Positions 38,012 through 51,082 of a DNA stretch of 64,000 nucleotides are shown here, one piece after another; position 1 is the first letter of the stretch, and the number at the start of each line of letters is the position of its first letter. The translations under genes and the position numbers were made by a program. The notes under the pieces are model-generated. The model did not search any database, had not been told where the DNA came from, and saw nothing but the letters and a program-made list of their open reading frames with translations. The stretch comes from Dicaeum eximium (lineage: Eukaryota > Chordata > Aves > Passeriformes > Dicaeidae), in contig VWZP01005851.1 in NCBI GenBank assembly GCA_013396995.1, positions 763,406 to 827,405 of the forward strand, in the 5' to 3' direction.

Positions 38012-41000
38012 ACTTCAATCAGGGATAGCTGTGATTTGAGACAATAACATCTACATTTTAATGTACTCGGACTGGACAACCAGCACTTTCCTAATAATGT
38101 GGGCAACTTAAATTGCTTTGATGCTTTCATTGTCACGCAGCTCTTGTGTTATCGGCCACAGAAATAATGAATGCTCAAATGCATCTTACCACTTGTATAG
38201 CTTTTTTTTTTTTAATTGGACAAAGGTGCATCCCTTAGGAAAATGCCCAAGAGATACTGGCTTGGGGAGACAAAAGGGATCCCAAAATTTTAGACTTTTT
38301 CATTTATAAAAGAACTTGTTTAATATACTTCACTCTCAAGACACAGGCCCTAATTTCTAATATCATCACACTTGTGTTTCAATAATTTGTCCCTGATTTA
38401 ACTAGATAACAAGAAGGCTAGTCCCCAGAATCAAGGTATCTGAACTCAACAAACATTTTTGAGATCTAAATGGTGAGGCAACCTTCTACTAATTAGTGCT
38501 TCTCTATATCATCTAACTAATGTGCCCTCTTGTCTACAGCAAACATGCTTTTATGTTGCCATCAACCTAAAATTCATATAATGTTAAAAATTACGTGTAG
38601 AACTACATATTAGATCTCATTACTTGTTAATCATGACCCATATTGCTCAGTTGTTTATTAAAAAATAAACTTTAGTGCCTAACTTTTGGCATGAGGAGCT
38701 TGGCCTCTGTCTGGAAGCCTGTCTTTGACCATGGCACTATGCAAAACCTCACAGAAAATATAAGAACCACCCCAGCGACAAGAACTGGGCTTACTTTTCT
38801 TCTTATCACAGTGCTCCATACCCAAGAAAATATGGGGCTTTCAATAAAGCAGGAGCTCCATAACAAGGACAAGTCTCCTGCTTCTGTGCTTTAGTGGACC
38901 TAAAAAGGATCAAAAAATCACAATGTAGCCAGAGTTTGGGGGAATTTAGCCTTTATTTCACCTCCTTGCTTTCTCATCAGCCCTGGGAAGGAGAGGTCTG
39001 CAGCTGGGTGGGACCCCCAAATGTCTCTCCTCCTCCCATCCTTACTCACACAAGAAGAAAAGACAACTTGAATGGACAGGAGCATAATTGCTACAATTGC
39101 CTTCTCTCAGGAAAAGCTTTTTGTCATCTCCTGCCTCTCTGCCTGTGCCTGGTTTGTTCTTCCTCTGGAGGCAGAAATAAAAGAGATGAACCATAACAAA
39201 GGGCTCTTCTTGGCTGTCTTAGAGCTGTTTGAGGTCTAAATCAAGAGCAAGTCACCTCAGTTCCTCAGGGAAATGTGGTAAAAGCTGGCACCAACCAGTG
39301 TGCTTGGGTTTCTGGCAAAAGCTTCCATATGAGTAAGAGGTGCCTCCTCCAGCAGGGCTGACTGGGTCTGGTTTTCTGTCTTCATGAGGACCAAATGTTG
39401 CTTTAAAAGTGGCAGAGGAATGAACAGCATTTAAAATAAGTCAATTTAAAGCCTGGGCTTTTGCTGAGCTTTTATAATCTGCTATTTACTGAATATATCT
39501 CTGTGTGTGAGATCTTTTCCCCTAAGAACATATGTCCTTCTTGCTTGTTCAGACTCTGATCCTAATCTCAATTGTTTGATGTCATAATCTGTAGTATGGG
39601 AATGCAGAGAAATGCCCTCAAAAAACCACCAGTGCTAATTGAGAGAAGGTGCCTTCTGGGGGTTTTCTGTGTGCAAGTTTCAGGAATGATTGGGAGAAAG
39701 CATATTAATCAATTTTGCAGATGATTTGCAGTGGGAAAAGATCATAAACCACTTAAAGGCTGGGGATAATACAGAACACAGTTTTCATAAAACAAAGGAA
39801 AAATCTAACATCACTTGGAGCATACTGGACATTCAGATCACTTCCCACAGCTACTCAGAAACATTTTTGAAAACATTTTGAAAACGATCATACATGAGAG
39901 AATGAATCAACGACAATTAAGAAATACACTCATGCCTTAGCTATTGGAAGCACCAGGGAGAAACAGAAGTATTTTCAGTATCCAATCTTATTCTCCTAAA
40001 CTCCAGAAAGGATAATATCAGTCTTTAGCAAAATTAGTGGTGTGGTACGGTGTTGTTATTCTAGCAAACAGGGTGTGATTATAACAATCTTGGTATCCTG
40101 TTCAAACACACTTTTGTAAGTGCCACTGATAGTAGCAATGAACATCTGCAGAGTGCCTTTTAATATCAACCCCCATAGCAAGATTTAATCTTCACCCTCA
40201 GAGAAGATGATTTTTTCTAATGAACTCAGAGCAGTTTTTCCTTATATTCACTGGCAATTCCAGCTATGTATACAATTCCCTGTGTGACTGCAGAAATGCA
40301 ATTGCCCTGTGTATGTTGCAAAGATCAGTAACTTGAAGCTTCCAGCAAGTTACATCAAACATCATGGATTTTCATCAACATGCAAATATTAAATATGCTT
40401 GCTAATTTTGCTTATAACCCATGAATTGCTTTAGATAGTATTAGTACCATCTTGTCAGAATGCTTAGAGTTGGAAGGATCCAGGCTTAAGTAAGCACAGC
40501 AACAGGATTGGTAAAACATGCTTTGAGAAACCATCTCAGGCCTCCAGACAAATCCATCTGAATGTTTTCACATTGCCTTTGATTTACAAAATATATAATC
40601 TTTAATATAACATTTTCTGACTGTTTAATATTTTTATGCCATTATCTCATTATGTTTTTTTTTCTTCTGATAGCTCATATTTCAGAAATTCATAAAGCAT
40701 GGCCTCCATAATTGCTGTGATTTGACTGTGGAAAATAGAAAATGTGCATTAAACACATGCTTTACCCAGGTCTTTTGATTAGTAGTCTTATCATCTGAGG
40801 GGATGAATAGAAGAATGAGACTCAAGTGGTCTCATCCTATTATGGGGTCCTTAGTCAAGCTATTTTATATTTTTGCTTTAGTGTCCTGATCTGTAAGAAG
40901 AGAATTGAAAACCTATGTTTTCATACAGATATACAGGAGTTAATTGATAATGTCTTTACACTGCTTTGAACATCTAAAGAGCAATATGTGACTGTTAAGA

Positions 41001-44000
41001 GCTGCTTTTTCTTTCCTTTTTTAGTCTGTGTCTCACACTCAGCTTTTACTTCTCTTCTCTAAACTCTTCCTACAGTTATTTTATATTTCTACTATTGATA
41101 AATCCTAAGTCAGCTTTTTGAGTCAGCCTTATTGAACCTGGAAAAATTATTCTATGGGACCATGTTGCTTTTTCTTTTATATTCCTTGTGTCATACTGTC
41201 TGTTCTTTGTTAATTTTATATTTCTTCACACTATTAAAGGTCAGATTAAACCTTTGCCTTATAATACTTATTTTCTTTTCTCCAGATTTCTTCTCTTTTC
41301 TCTGAATCATTTATTCTTATTTCTTTTCTGACTGTTCATATGCAAGAGTTTTCTGAATATGCAGTATGTGGGACCACTCAAAAAAAATCAAGTCAGTTCT
41401 AGCTTATGCATTTACAAGACTCAGAGAATTTTGTGTTCCTAGTGTGTAAGATGATTGTCTCATAATTTAATTATGGTAAACAAGAAGGAGCAGGCCAAAT
41501 GAAGAAAGATGGAATGTTTTGTTTTCTAATGAATTTCACACAGACGTAGCAGCTCCTCTCGTGCTGGCTTAAAACAAGGAGCACGCAAGTGGTATGAACA
41601 ACACTGTCAGCAGCAACCTCATTTGCTTAACCTCAGTGCATTAAAAAAAAAGACATGAAGTTTTTTGGAATGCAAATATTATTGTGAAATGCAGGGAAAA
41701 AAGTGGAAAGGAAAAAATATAGGTTACACATGGCCGCTCTTAATGGAAATAGTATGATGTCGTTTCTCCCTTTCTTCATGGTTTGAAGTCAATGATCCCC
41801 AGAGAGAAAAATTCTGAAGTTGTAATGAAAAGGGATCATTTCAGAACACATAACAGGCAGTTCCCTCTTCTTTTATGTTCTAGGGAGAGAGAATGTTTCC
41901 ATTGTATGTGGCTTTTTGATATATGACTTTGAAAAGAATACTCAATCCTTCCATGAAAAGGTTGAATATTCTTCTTTGCTTAGTTCTCATTCCTGAATTA
42001 CATTGAAATCCCACTCCCTGGTTATTCATAACTTGCTAAAGTTTCCCTGTGAGGCTTAAAATTGTAGCGGTCTAGTCAAGTGAAGACATTTTAAAAAGAA
42101 ATACCAAGCTAAAATAAATAATGCATTGCAGAATAAACAATATCTGAGACATAGCAGAGGGAGAATCAACACCATCCTTCCCTTTTTCTTTCCCTCATGG
42201 TGACTACAGAAAAATTTATGCCAGTAAAAGGTTTTGCTTACATTAAATTGTGAGGCCATTTGTTGGTGTAATGCATTTCAAGCTCAAAAATACTGGAAGG
42301 CTGAACTTGAGACATTCACACTATGCAATAATTGCTCCACTTAACAATTAAATCTTAAGCACTTCTGTTACTGGATTATTCTTTTGAAGGCTGGCTTGAA
42401 AACCAATCCAATAGTCCTATAACAGTGTCCAAAAGAAAACTAGAGCTTCAAGACATCTGCATTGGACATTTTTTGCTGTTGTTATTCCTGAGCTGCCAGT
42501 GCAGTTAAACGTTCCACAGTGTGAAGAATTTCTAAGCACAATTGGATTAAAAATGGATTTCAAACAATAAAAGGTGTTGCAAGCAGAGGTGTATGTCTGT
42601 GGAAGTAGGGCAGTATGGTAACACCTGTAAATATCAGCTGAAATTTTTAATCCTCTTTTAACTAGACTTCTTAGAAACAATTTCACATGCTAAAACTTGA
42701 AGTAAGGAGTCAGACATGGTGCTGCTGCACAATTTCCAGCTGACTGATTACATGTTTGCTTTGCAAGTGTTGTGTTCTACTAACATGAAGAGTATTCTGT
42801 TCATCTTCCCTGACATTAGACTAACAAAAATGTTATTAACCTAAATATGTACCCCCATATCCTTTGTAGAAAGGGCTTACCAGTTGTTTATGTGCTTTTT
42901 CTGGATAAAATTACTCTCCCTGTGAATTTTTCTTTCTATTGACGTGCCAAGGAAGTTAGGTGATCAGTCCAAAAATACCTATTATTTCAATGTTAATTCA
43001 TGGAAGAACTGTATCTCATCAGATCTCATGGCACTTGGAATACTGTTTAAAAAGTGTTCTCAAGTAATATTAAACGAGTACAGACCTCACCAAAAAATCT
43101 GGGTATGATGTGAACTGAGTGTTTCATGGCAGGGATATGCATTTCATTCAACAACACCAGGGAGCATAGGGAGCCACGGGAGTCACTGCTGACAAAAGTT
43201 CTAGTCCACAGGCTAGATGACTTTTATGAGCACACATTTCTTTTAATGGATCTGAGTAGTTTTGTGAGATTTAACTTGTCTTTTAAATAAAGTGTGCAGG
43301 ATTTAAAGTTTTAGCTGACGTGCCCAGGCAACTTACATCTGCATTAAATATTTCGGGATTTTCCAGCAGTGTCTTGTGGTATTCATTTTCAATTTCTGTA
43401 ATAAAAAAGACAGTGTCTTTTATGAAGTAAGGCACACAGGTTTAACTCATCCAGTAGGACTTCATTCAGGGTGACTTCTTAACTTTTTATTGTATGTGTT
43501 GAAAAATATTAATCTCATAGTAAATAGTTTTGTAAATTCCTGCTTAGAAATGCAACCCTCTCCTGTCCAACACACTCTGTAGCTTCTATAATTACTCTTT
43601 TGTGCAGGATTCAGCTGACCTGACCAAAGACATAAAAGGTTAGCACCTTGCCTTAGTTAATTGTCCATGCAACTTCTAGAGACACAGGTAATCCCACCTT
43701 AAAGCAGATGTTTTAGATAGGGGCACTGAATTACTTTCCTCAGATGTGGGTATCCCTCCTTCCAGAGGAGCAGAGGTGGCAAATGTGGACAAGACACCTA
43801 ACTTGAAGAGAGATCAAATGAATTCCAACACAATGAAGTCCATATTCTGTATTTTCTTGGAGCAGAATCTTGTTCAAACAAGTTTCATAGAAGATAGTAA
43901 CCACCTCTAGACTTTTTTGAGAAGAGCCCTTTCCCCTTACTCTTCATTTTGTTGCCATCTCATAAACCCCTCTGAACACATTCTGATGGTTTCCAAAGTG

Positions 44001-45616
44001 CCCCAAAAAAAGTTAAGGAAGGGTGATATAGGCAAAGACAGCCTGAGCAGAGAGAGTAGCTCAGAGAGAAGAGCCTGGGATTCAGGTGAGGCTCACATGC
44101 TGTTGTGCAGCGAGGGCGACAGTGGAATGATGGCATTTCACAGCTGAGACTGAGAATGACTGGGCCACCAGAATGATACTGAGTGGTAGAGAGTGACCAG
44201 ACCACAGTGAGAACAGCCTGAGTTATCACCTTCGAGGGAAAGGGCTTGTAGGACTTAGAGCAGGAATTGTGTAGGACTACTGTCTCCCTATATCACTTTA
44301 GACTGGCCACAAACACATGAAACTCACCAATAGCACAGGTTTGTCTCATCCCCAGACAGTAAAATGGAATGTTTTGGCAAGACTCCACTTAGCCTGATAT
44401 GCTTCATGGCTGGATTTGTCATTTAAATAATGTATTTCCTTGCATGGTTTCTACAACCAGTTCATTTTGGTCACTGTGGTTTGAAGATAGACTTGTCCAA
44501 ATCCAAATCTGTGTCACAGCCATTTTAATCACAGAGTAATTATAGATTACAGCATTTTAAAATGGCCCATATTCATGACTAAAATCCAAAAGGCCCATAC
44601 ATGAAAATCTGCAGCAATCAAGTGCTTAAGCATCATCCAACAAAATCAGCTTGCAGCTGGGAAATGAAAATTTGAATCAACACGCTCTGGTAACCAGTAA
44701 CCTTACACTGAATGCCAGCTGAACATTTAAACTGAAAATGCAAAGCAGAGAAGCACAACAACTCGATTACCAACTTCCTTTCTATAAAGAAAATATTGTT
44801 TCAAGTGAGCTGCTCTAATGATCAAGTACACCACAGGAATGTGCCAGCAATTAGAGTACTCAACATAGCACACTTTTTTCAGCTTCTCCTTATCTAGCAT
44901 CTTCTAAACACTAAGGAGAGATATATCTTTTGGCCCCAGACTATATGTATAAAAAATGCTGGAAACCAACTTTAAATAATTAGTCCTTAAGGAATGCATA
45001 TACTCACTGTGTGATCTCCCATCCCAAGCAATACTTGGTTTATGAAAGGGTGATGAGCTAAGGAACAGTGCTATCTGCTGAGGAAGATGCAGAAAGAACT
45101 GAAATAAATGATACTTTTTGAGCTCAAACTTGAAGCTCATGACTATGTTACAAGAATGAGTTCAAAACTCACCTGTAGTGTAGACAAAATTGATGTCTGC
45201 TTCCCCAGACAGGAGAGTTTGTGCTAAGCAGGGTCTGATTTTTCCACCCCTGGTCAGAGAAAGAACAGAGGTGCAGGAAGAGACCAGGAGGAGCAAGATA
45301 GGTACAGCTTCCAGGAGATGCTAGAACTGCAAGCAGAAACTGCCTTGCTCTTCAGTACCATCTTCCTCCTGGCTTTCCAAGGCTCTGACACTGGCAAAGT
45401 TTTGCTGCCCTGTTACAAGCAAGATTTGTAGCAACTATTTTGAGGTGTGTAGTGGAGCTGGGTTTAGCAGGGTGACGTGAAGAGAGCAGAAAGGAAAGAG
45501 GGAGATTATAATAATTTCTTAGGAACAAAATACTCTGGGGCACCCTATTAGCACAGTGCCTGATAAATGGTGCAAATTTGTGCCAGGCTAAATACTGAGC
45601 ACCTGTACATGCTGGA
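38012..45616. other. Long unannotated AT-rich interval
   Basis: Seven and a half kilobases with few frames above 60 codons (longest about 100 codons, 38894-39196). No transposon was recognised. At 39715-39730 a short frame reads NFADD, which resembles the catalytic motif of reverse transcriptases, but its neighbours do not match (see the rejected list). This part is the poorest in features and is likely intronic or intergenic. Confidence 0.4.
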
Positions 45617-45640
45617 GGTGCTTCACCTTTGTGAAGCACC
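45617..45640. repeat. Perfect 10-bp hairpin
   Basis: GGTGCTTCAC and GTGAAGCACC (45617-45626 and 45631-45640) pair perfectly around a CTTT loop. No T-run follows, and no gene lies nearby. Confidence 0.8.
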
Positions 45641-46426
45641 AATTGGGGTGCTAAAGAACATCATTGTTCTAAGTCCAGTGACTGCACCTTCAGCAGCTGC
45701 AGAGCAGAAATTGCCATCTATAGCAATTATTTAGTGCACTTATGACACATTGAATTGGAAATTTGGAGTGATTCACTTGCAACTTAATCAGGACTGGAAG
45801 CCAGATTCAGTCAGGGGGTGTTGTGTCACCTACCATATCTATTCTGTGTAATCACTTAGGTATTTCCACAACACATCTGTCTTCATAATTCACTGAGTAG
45901 TCTAGCACTCCACTGACCATGCTCCTGAATTCTTTCAATATAACACAATTTTAGCATAAGATTTCCCAGCTATCAAAAGTCTGGGACACTTTAAAATTAT
46001 AGGATACTTGAACAGCACTAATTTCAGATTCTGAGTCAACTAAAAAGGCAACAATTCAATAACTTTTCCCTAAAGACAGAGATACAAAAGGGAATACTTG
46101 AACTCCACCGAAGGCAACAAGAAAATCTTAGTGCAAATGCTGTTACATAAGTTGCTATTACCTGTGTCTCACATTTCATACCTTTATGAAGCTTAACAGT
46201 GTGCATGATTTTAGACATGAGAGGATTTTAATATGTGAACAGGCTTGCAGGTGAGAGAACAAACAGATGGCAGGTATGCCATTGTAGCAACTGTGAACTG
46301 TGGGTATTTCAGATTTTTACCACAACATTGCTGAAGTACTGGGAGATGTTCCAAATTACCTCACTAGCTCATCACAATTACATTTTTTAAAAGTTGGGGA
46401 AGATGACATGAGCCTGGGGCAGTAGG

Positions 46427-46512
46427 CAAGAAAGAGGGGAAAGAGACAGATGGGAAGGGGGTGTGGAGACAGCAAGAGAGAGAATGAAAGAAAGAAAGAA
46501 AAAGAAAGAAGT
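46427..46512. repeat. Purine-rich tract
   Basis: About 85 bases of mostly A and G on the plus strand, with GGGG runs early and (GAAA)n late. It could form a triplex; no gene is nearby. Confidence 0.6.
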
Positions 46513-47806
46513 CTCAGAACTGTTCTTTCACTTTTCAAATGTTTTTCAAAAAGTACCAAGATGTATTGAGCCCTAAGGCAACAGCCTAAAAGCTCACCTA
46601 AGTTGTACGTGGAGAAAACAGGAATAATACCACAGGTTTCAACCATGATTTACAATAACACGAATGAAAGCTTATTCTGGCAGAGCTCCCTCTTCTTAAT
46701 GAAAAACTTGTTGAAGAGGAAAAAAATAGTCTTAAAAAAAGACTGAGAGAAGATTAGCAAAAACTAGCATGAACATGATTACAGCATTTGTATATCTATC
46801 ATTGAACACCATCTCATTAGTAACAAATATTTTGTTTCCAGTTTTTTTAATTGCACTATTTCCATTTAAAATCTGCAAAGCCATGATTATCTACCTGTTC
46901 ATTGTAGATGTCCCAGCACATAAAAGTCTTGGACATGGATTCAAAAAGTTCCAGTATTATTCAAGGACAGCATCTGTGCACAGTGGTGTAGCAGAAAATA
47001 TGAAGGTGGCAACATGGAAAGCAGACCCAAAGGGACACTAATAAACACTTTGCTTCTCAGCTCCTTGTAACTCTATCAGTGTTTGCCTCTAGCTCAGCAT
47101 CTCACTTTTGAACACTTCAAAGAAAGCATGTGAGGAAATCAGTTATTTGATTATCTCCTCTTTTATATCATTCCTTCTGATACTCATGAATGATATACTC
47201 AGGCCTCTGCTTAAGAAGGCAAATAGCAACACTATATCCTCAAAGGCATAGAAATAAGAGCTGAAAAGCCATCTCTTACATCACTTAACACAGACTCTGC
47301 CAAGAAGAATTGCTCCCTACAGTACATTCATAAGTGTTTCCTACTATGCAGCTCTAAATGACCAGAGTGATCGGGCTTCCGTTGTCTCCCTGGGGAGGTT
47401 TCACCACAGCCTATTCAGGCACGCTGCTTGGAGAGCAAGAGACAGTGATTTCATTGTGTCTCATGTCCCGGGGTTTCTACAGAGAGGTTGGCTCCATGCT
47501 GCACCTGGAGCAAGCTGAAACATTCTGATGATGCAGTGGTGAAATTTCCTGTTCACTTGTCATCGTGAACCTGATGGGCAACGCCACTGTCAGCCAAAGT
47601 GCACGTGAGCCAAATTCCTAGTCAGCTCTGCTTGAAATAGATTCCATGCCAGGATATGACCCTCAAATGAAAACATCTTGCAACTCTGCTTGGCTTCAAT
47701 TCATGTCCCTTGGAAGTCCATGGACAAGGGACAAAGCTCTTCTGGTAAGCTCGTTGGGACAATGACTAGCAGACTGTGTGCTGGTTATCATAAGTAAACA
47801 ACAACA

Positions 47807-47824
47807 ACAACAACAACAACAACA
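47807..47824. repeat. (AAC)n microsatellite
   Basis: Six perfect AAC units. Confidence 0.95.
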
Positions 47825-48510
47825 GTTGTCAGAAGTCAATATGTACAGTTCTTCCAATAAATTGACGTGCTATATATCTGGGGCCTGAGCCAGGGAATGC
47901 CTAACTCCCTGATTATGAAAGAGGTAGAATAAGGGTACTAGCTATTTTCAAGAGATTAATTAATTATACATTGTGATACAAGGTCTGATTCTGTTCTAAC
48001 TCTTCTCGTCTGCTGGGGTAACTCAGCTGGTTCCTGTGGGGCTCTTCTTGACTAACATCAGTGTCGTGGAGCAAGCTCACTTCATTTGTAAACTGTGAAT
48101 GTTTGGTAGCATGTACAGGGCCTGTAGCATTCCTTTCTGAGAAACAGTACAGATGTTGGTAGGATGCTGGCACCAGATATTACCACAGTGGTATGAAATA
48201 TTTGAAACCACTAAGTGGTTCATCTTTCTTCCATTGAATTAAATATGGTCTAAAAAATTCTCTTTGTAATTTATTTAGGTTGCTACTTTTTGCCAGGCAG
48301 ATAAAAAGAATCTTAGCTTAATAACATATTTGGTTATGATATTGGGGCTTTTTGAGAAGTACATTTACGGAGCATGGCAGAAGATGTTATTTGGAGGTTA
48401 TTTATTCTGGAATCAACCTCCCTGAACTCCTGGTAATGGTTTCTAAAACATTTCTGGAGTTTCAAGGATGAAATGCTTACCATTTTCATTTGCTGCTTCC
48501 TAGCACTGGT

Positions 48511-48553
48511 CTTGCACAATATGGACAATGGACTTGCACAGTAAATCATTTTT
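48511..48553. repeat. Short dispersed duplication, copy 1
   Basis: AATATGGACAATGGACTTGC followed by ACAGTAAATCATTTTT recurs about 2.5 kb downstream at 51001-51034, where a 7-base AATGGAC is absent and one G is A. Inside this copy ATGGACA/ATGGAC is itself a small tandem duplication, and CTTGCACA occurs twice. Origin unknown: a piece of an unrecognised repeat family or a local duplication. Confidence 0.65.
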
Positions 48554-50279
48554 CAATTCATTGGAGTCACATTAGCTGCAGCCTTCTGCATTTCTTAGAA
48601 ATACATATTTTCAGAAGAGCTTAGCACTGGCATGATTCTGTTTCCTGTGATGTAAATGAAGATTTCCTGCAAACTTCAACAGCAGCAGGTAGAGGCAAGT
48701 GCTGAGCACAAAGTCTCACCCTTGGTGATTTGCCCCTATTGCAGCTAACTTTTAGGAAAGCCAACATCACAGCCAGTGTATTGGCTGTTTTAAAACTACT
48801 CTGCTTCTTTCATTTGTGCATAAGATCTATAAATAAATTCAGGCATTTTTGTTCCAATAAGCTCTGTTCATAATGACACTATCCTTAAATAGCAGGGAAG
48901 CACTGTAGTAATATAATGAATTCTTTTCTGTGTTTTGTTTGCAAGCTGATTAAGTGCAATCACAGTGGCTTAGTTCAGAATTGTTCCTTTATGGAATACA
49001 TTTAAAAATAAAACAAAACACAGTCACCCATGAAGGACTTCATAAAATGTCCAGGCTGTGAAAGGCAGTCAGCAATCTGTGCAAGTCACGTTCAAAACCT
49101 TTGTTTGACAAACTTTCCCAGAAGATTGGCAAAATGTTAAATAGCAACTGTACATGGAATTAGAAAATGAACAGAATCAGCTGACCTGAGAAAGATCTGA
49201 ACTTGTAGTTCTTCCCACAGCCAACTCTATCATACAATTTTTTTCAGAAACATTATGCTGATAAAATCTCCCAGGCTCTGAATGTTTACTGCTCAGTCAT
49301 TTATTGTCCTTTTTAATAAACAGGTCAGGGGACGTATTTGTGAACATGGCATATTTTTTTCCAAAATCATCAGGCAGCCAATATTTTTCAGTACAATAGC
49401 CTGCTTGTCTTGGGCAACTTTTTCATTCTGAACAAGGGCATGAATGTTTCAAGATTAGCAGGACAAATGACTTATTTATGTTTATGCCTCTTTTTGTTGC
49501 ACCATTTCTTTAAATACCCTTTCATTCCATTCAGCTATCCTTACCTTCCCTAGCTGTTGTAGATAGTCTGACTTGTGCATTAATTATTTTAGTTTTATTA
49601 AAGAATATCAGACTCTGAGAGTCCCACTACAATAATAAGACCACCTTAATGAGCAGATGTCTGCTTGCACCTCTTTGCAGGGCAATGCAGTACAGAGACA
49701 TGGATACAGTCCCTTGGGTGATATATTTAAAGCTGCCTACAAATTAGCTACTTACAGTGGGCAAGACCCTCGTAGCTATTTGAACTTCTTTAGTCTTCGT
49801 TCAAACAGGAGCTCTACATTTCTATACTCATCAAAGTCTGCCTGTTTCAAACCTTGAAATTTCATTGACTTTTCTAAGCAAATTAGCAATATTTTTGTCC
49901 TCTTGCCATGTGCATTACTTTTGGCAGTGCTTGGTGTGGCTGCCCTTCCTCTGTCCCCCATATGACACCTGTACAGCCCCGTGATCCCTGGAATGCAGCA
50001 GTGCCTGTGACGTGCTGGTGGAGATGAGAACCTCAGAAGAGGAAACATGGCTGTGGCAGGACACTACAAACACTCCTGGAGCATTGGCTAATGCTGTGCT
50101 GGGATGGGACATCAGAGTAAAGCATTTGGTTATTCTTAATGACTTCCTTCTGGAACAAGGACTCAGAGAATCTTAGATGGAATGATCAGCTCTTTACTTT
50201 GCCCTGAGAATCACTGGACTTTTCCAACTTTTGAAGAGTAAAGTCTTTGCAGATGGCACACAGATAATTCAAAGACAGT
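48554..50279. other. Unannotated interval
   Basis: No gene or transposon recognised. Two minus-strand frames at 49776-50112 overlap in different phases and show no known motif. Confidence 0.35.
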
Positions 50280-50806
50280 TGTCCTTGTTTTGGCTGGGAT
50301 AATTGTCTTCCTAATAGCTGTTACAGAGCTGTGTTTTGGATTTAGGATGAGAATAACATTGATAACACGCTGATGTTTTAGCTGTTGCTGAGCAGTGTCT
50401 GCACAGAGTCAAGGAAATTTCAGCTTCTCATACTGACAGAGAGGAAGCTGGGAGGGGGCACAACCAGGACAGCTGGCCCTCACTGGCCATAGGGACATTC
50501 CATACTTTTTGGCATCATGCTCAGCATATGGAGCTTGGGGGTGCTGGCCAGGGAGTGGCTGCTCCTGCTCAGAGACCAGCTGGACATCAATCAGCTGGTG
50601 AACAGCAATTGTGTTGTGCATAATTTGTTTTGCATGTTTTTTTCTATTATTATTATTATTTTCTATTTATTTTCAGTTGTATTATACTGTCTTTATCTGA
50701 AGCCAGGAGCTCTACCCGTTTTTTCCAATTCTGTCCCCCAGACCAGTGAAGGGAAGGAGTGAATTGCTGTGTGGTGCTTAGCTGCCTGCTGGGTTATACC
50801 ACAATA
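50280..50806 (+). mobile_element. Solo ERVL-type LTR
   Basis: This 527-bp element follows, in order, the LTR of an ERVL-type endogenous retrovirus that is common in birds: TTTTGGCTGGGATA near the start, GTGTTTTGGATTTAGGATGA, GATAACAC, TTGCTGAGCAGTG, CACAGAGTCAAGG, GGGACATTCCATAC, ATCATGCTCAGCATAT, CTGTCTTTATCTGAAGCCAG, GTGTGGTGCTTAGCTGCC and a terminal ACCACAATA. The position of the TATA box reads ATATGGAG (50526-50533) where family members have ATATAAAG, so the promoter is probably weakened. A (TAT)n run lies inside (50645-50660). No gag or pol sequence borders it. AGTT occurs at both edges (50277-50280 and 50806-50809) and may be the remains of a target duplication. The frames at 50409-50621 and 50517-50762 are chance frames within the LTR. 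Confidence 0.88.
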
Positions 50807-51000
50807 GTTGTGTATTGGAGGCACAGAGAAAATGCATAGCAAATCCTTAAAAAAATCATAAAAAGACCAGAAGAAAGCAGGTGTGATGGCAACTGATTGA
50901 GGAAGATCTCAGAGATCAGAAGATCTCTCTAAGAAAATATCATTAGATCTGGAAGGTTAAACAGAATTCACCCAAAGGCAGGAATTCTGAGAAACTACTT

Positions 51001-51034
51001 GCAAACAATATGGACTTGCACAATAAATCATTTT
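51001..51034. repeat. Short dispersed duplication, copy 2
   Basis: AATATGGACTTGCACAATAA followed by ATCATTTT matches 48519-48552 over 28 bases with one substitution, once the 7-base insertion in that copy is left out. It starts about 195 bases after the ERVL-type LTR and runs into the stacked repeats that follow. Confidence 0.65.
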
Positions 51035-51040
51035 GTGCAT

Positions 51041-51082
51041 GATTCCTAACTAAGTGATTCCTAACACATCAAATGTGTTAGG
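51041..51082. repeat. Direct repeat leading into a perfect inverted repeat
   Basis: GATTCCTAAC occurs at 51041-51050 and again at 51056-51065. The second copy overlaps a perfect 10-bp inverted repeat, CCTAACACAT / ATGTGTTAGG (51060-51069 and 51073-51082), with the loop CAA. The arrangement suggests local slippage or template switching. Confidence 0.8.

Larger units (their letters stand above)
45641..48510. other. Unannotated interval with simple repeats
   Basis: It contains a purine-rich tract (46427-46512, ending in AAAG units) and an (AAC)n microsatellite of about six copies (47807-47824). Frames up to 96 codons show no known motif; the 46769-47041 frame starts with a hydrophobic stretch of about 45 residues but resembles no membrane protein I know. 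Confidence 0.4.

Noticed and set aside
39690..39881. Short frame with NFADD, like a reverse-transcriptase catalytic motif
   Set aside because: The residues after it do not follow the CR1 or retroviral order, and four matching residues are expected by chance.
46769..47041. 90-codon frame with a hydrophobic N-terminal half
   Set aside because: T-rich DNA gives hydrophobic residues by default; there is no family resemblance and no promoter or splice context.
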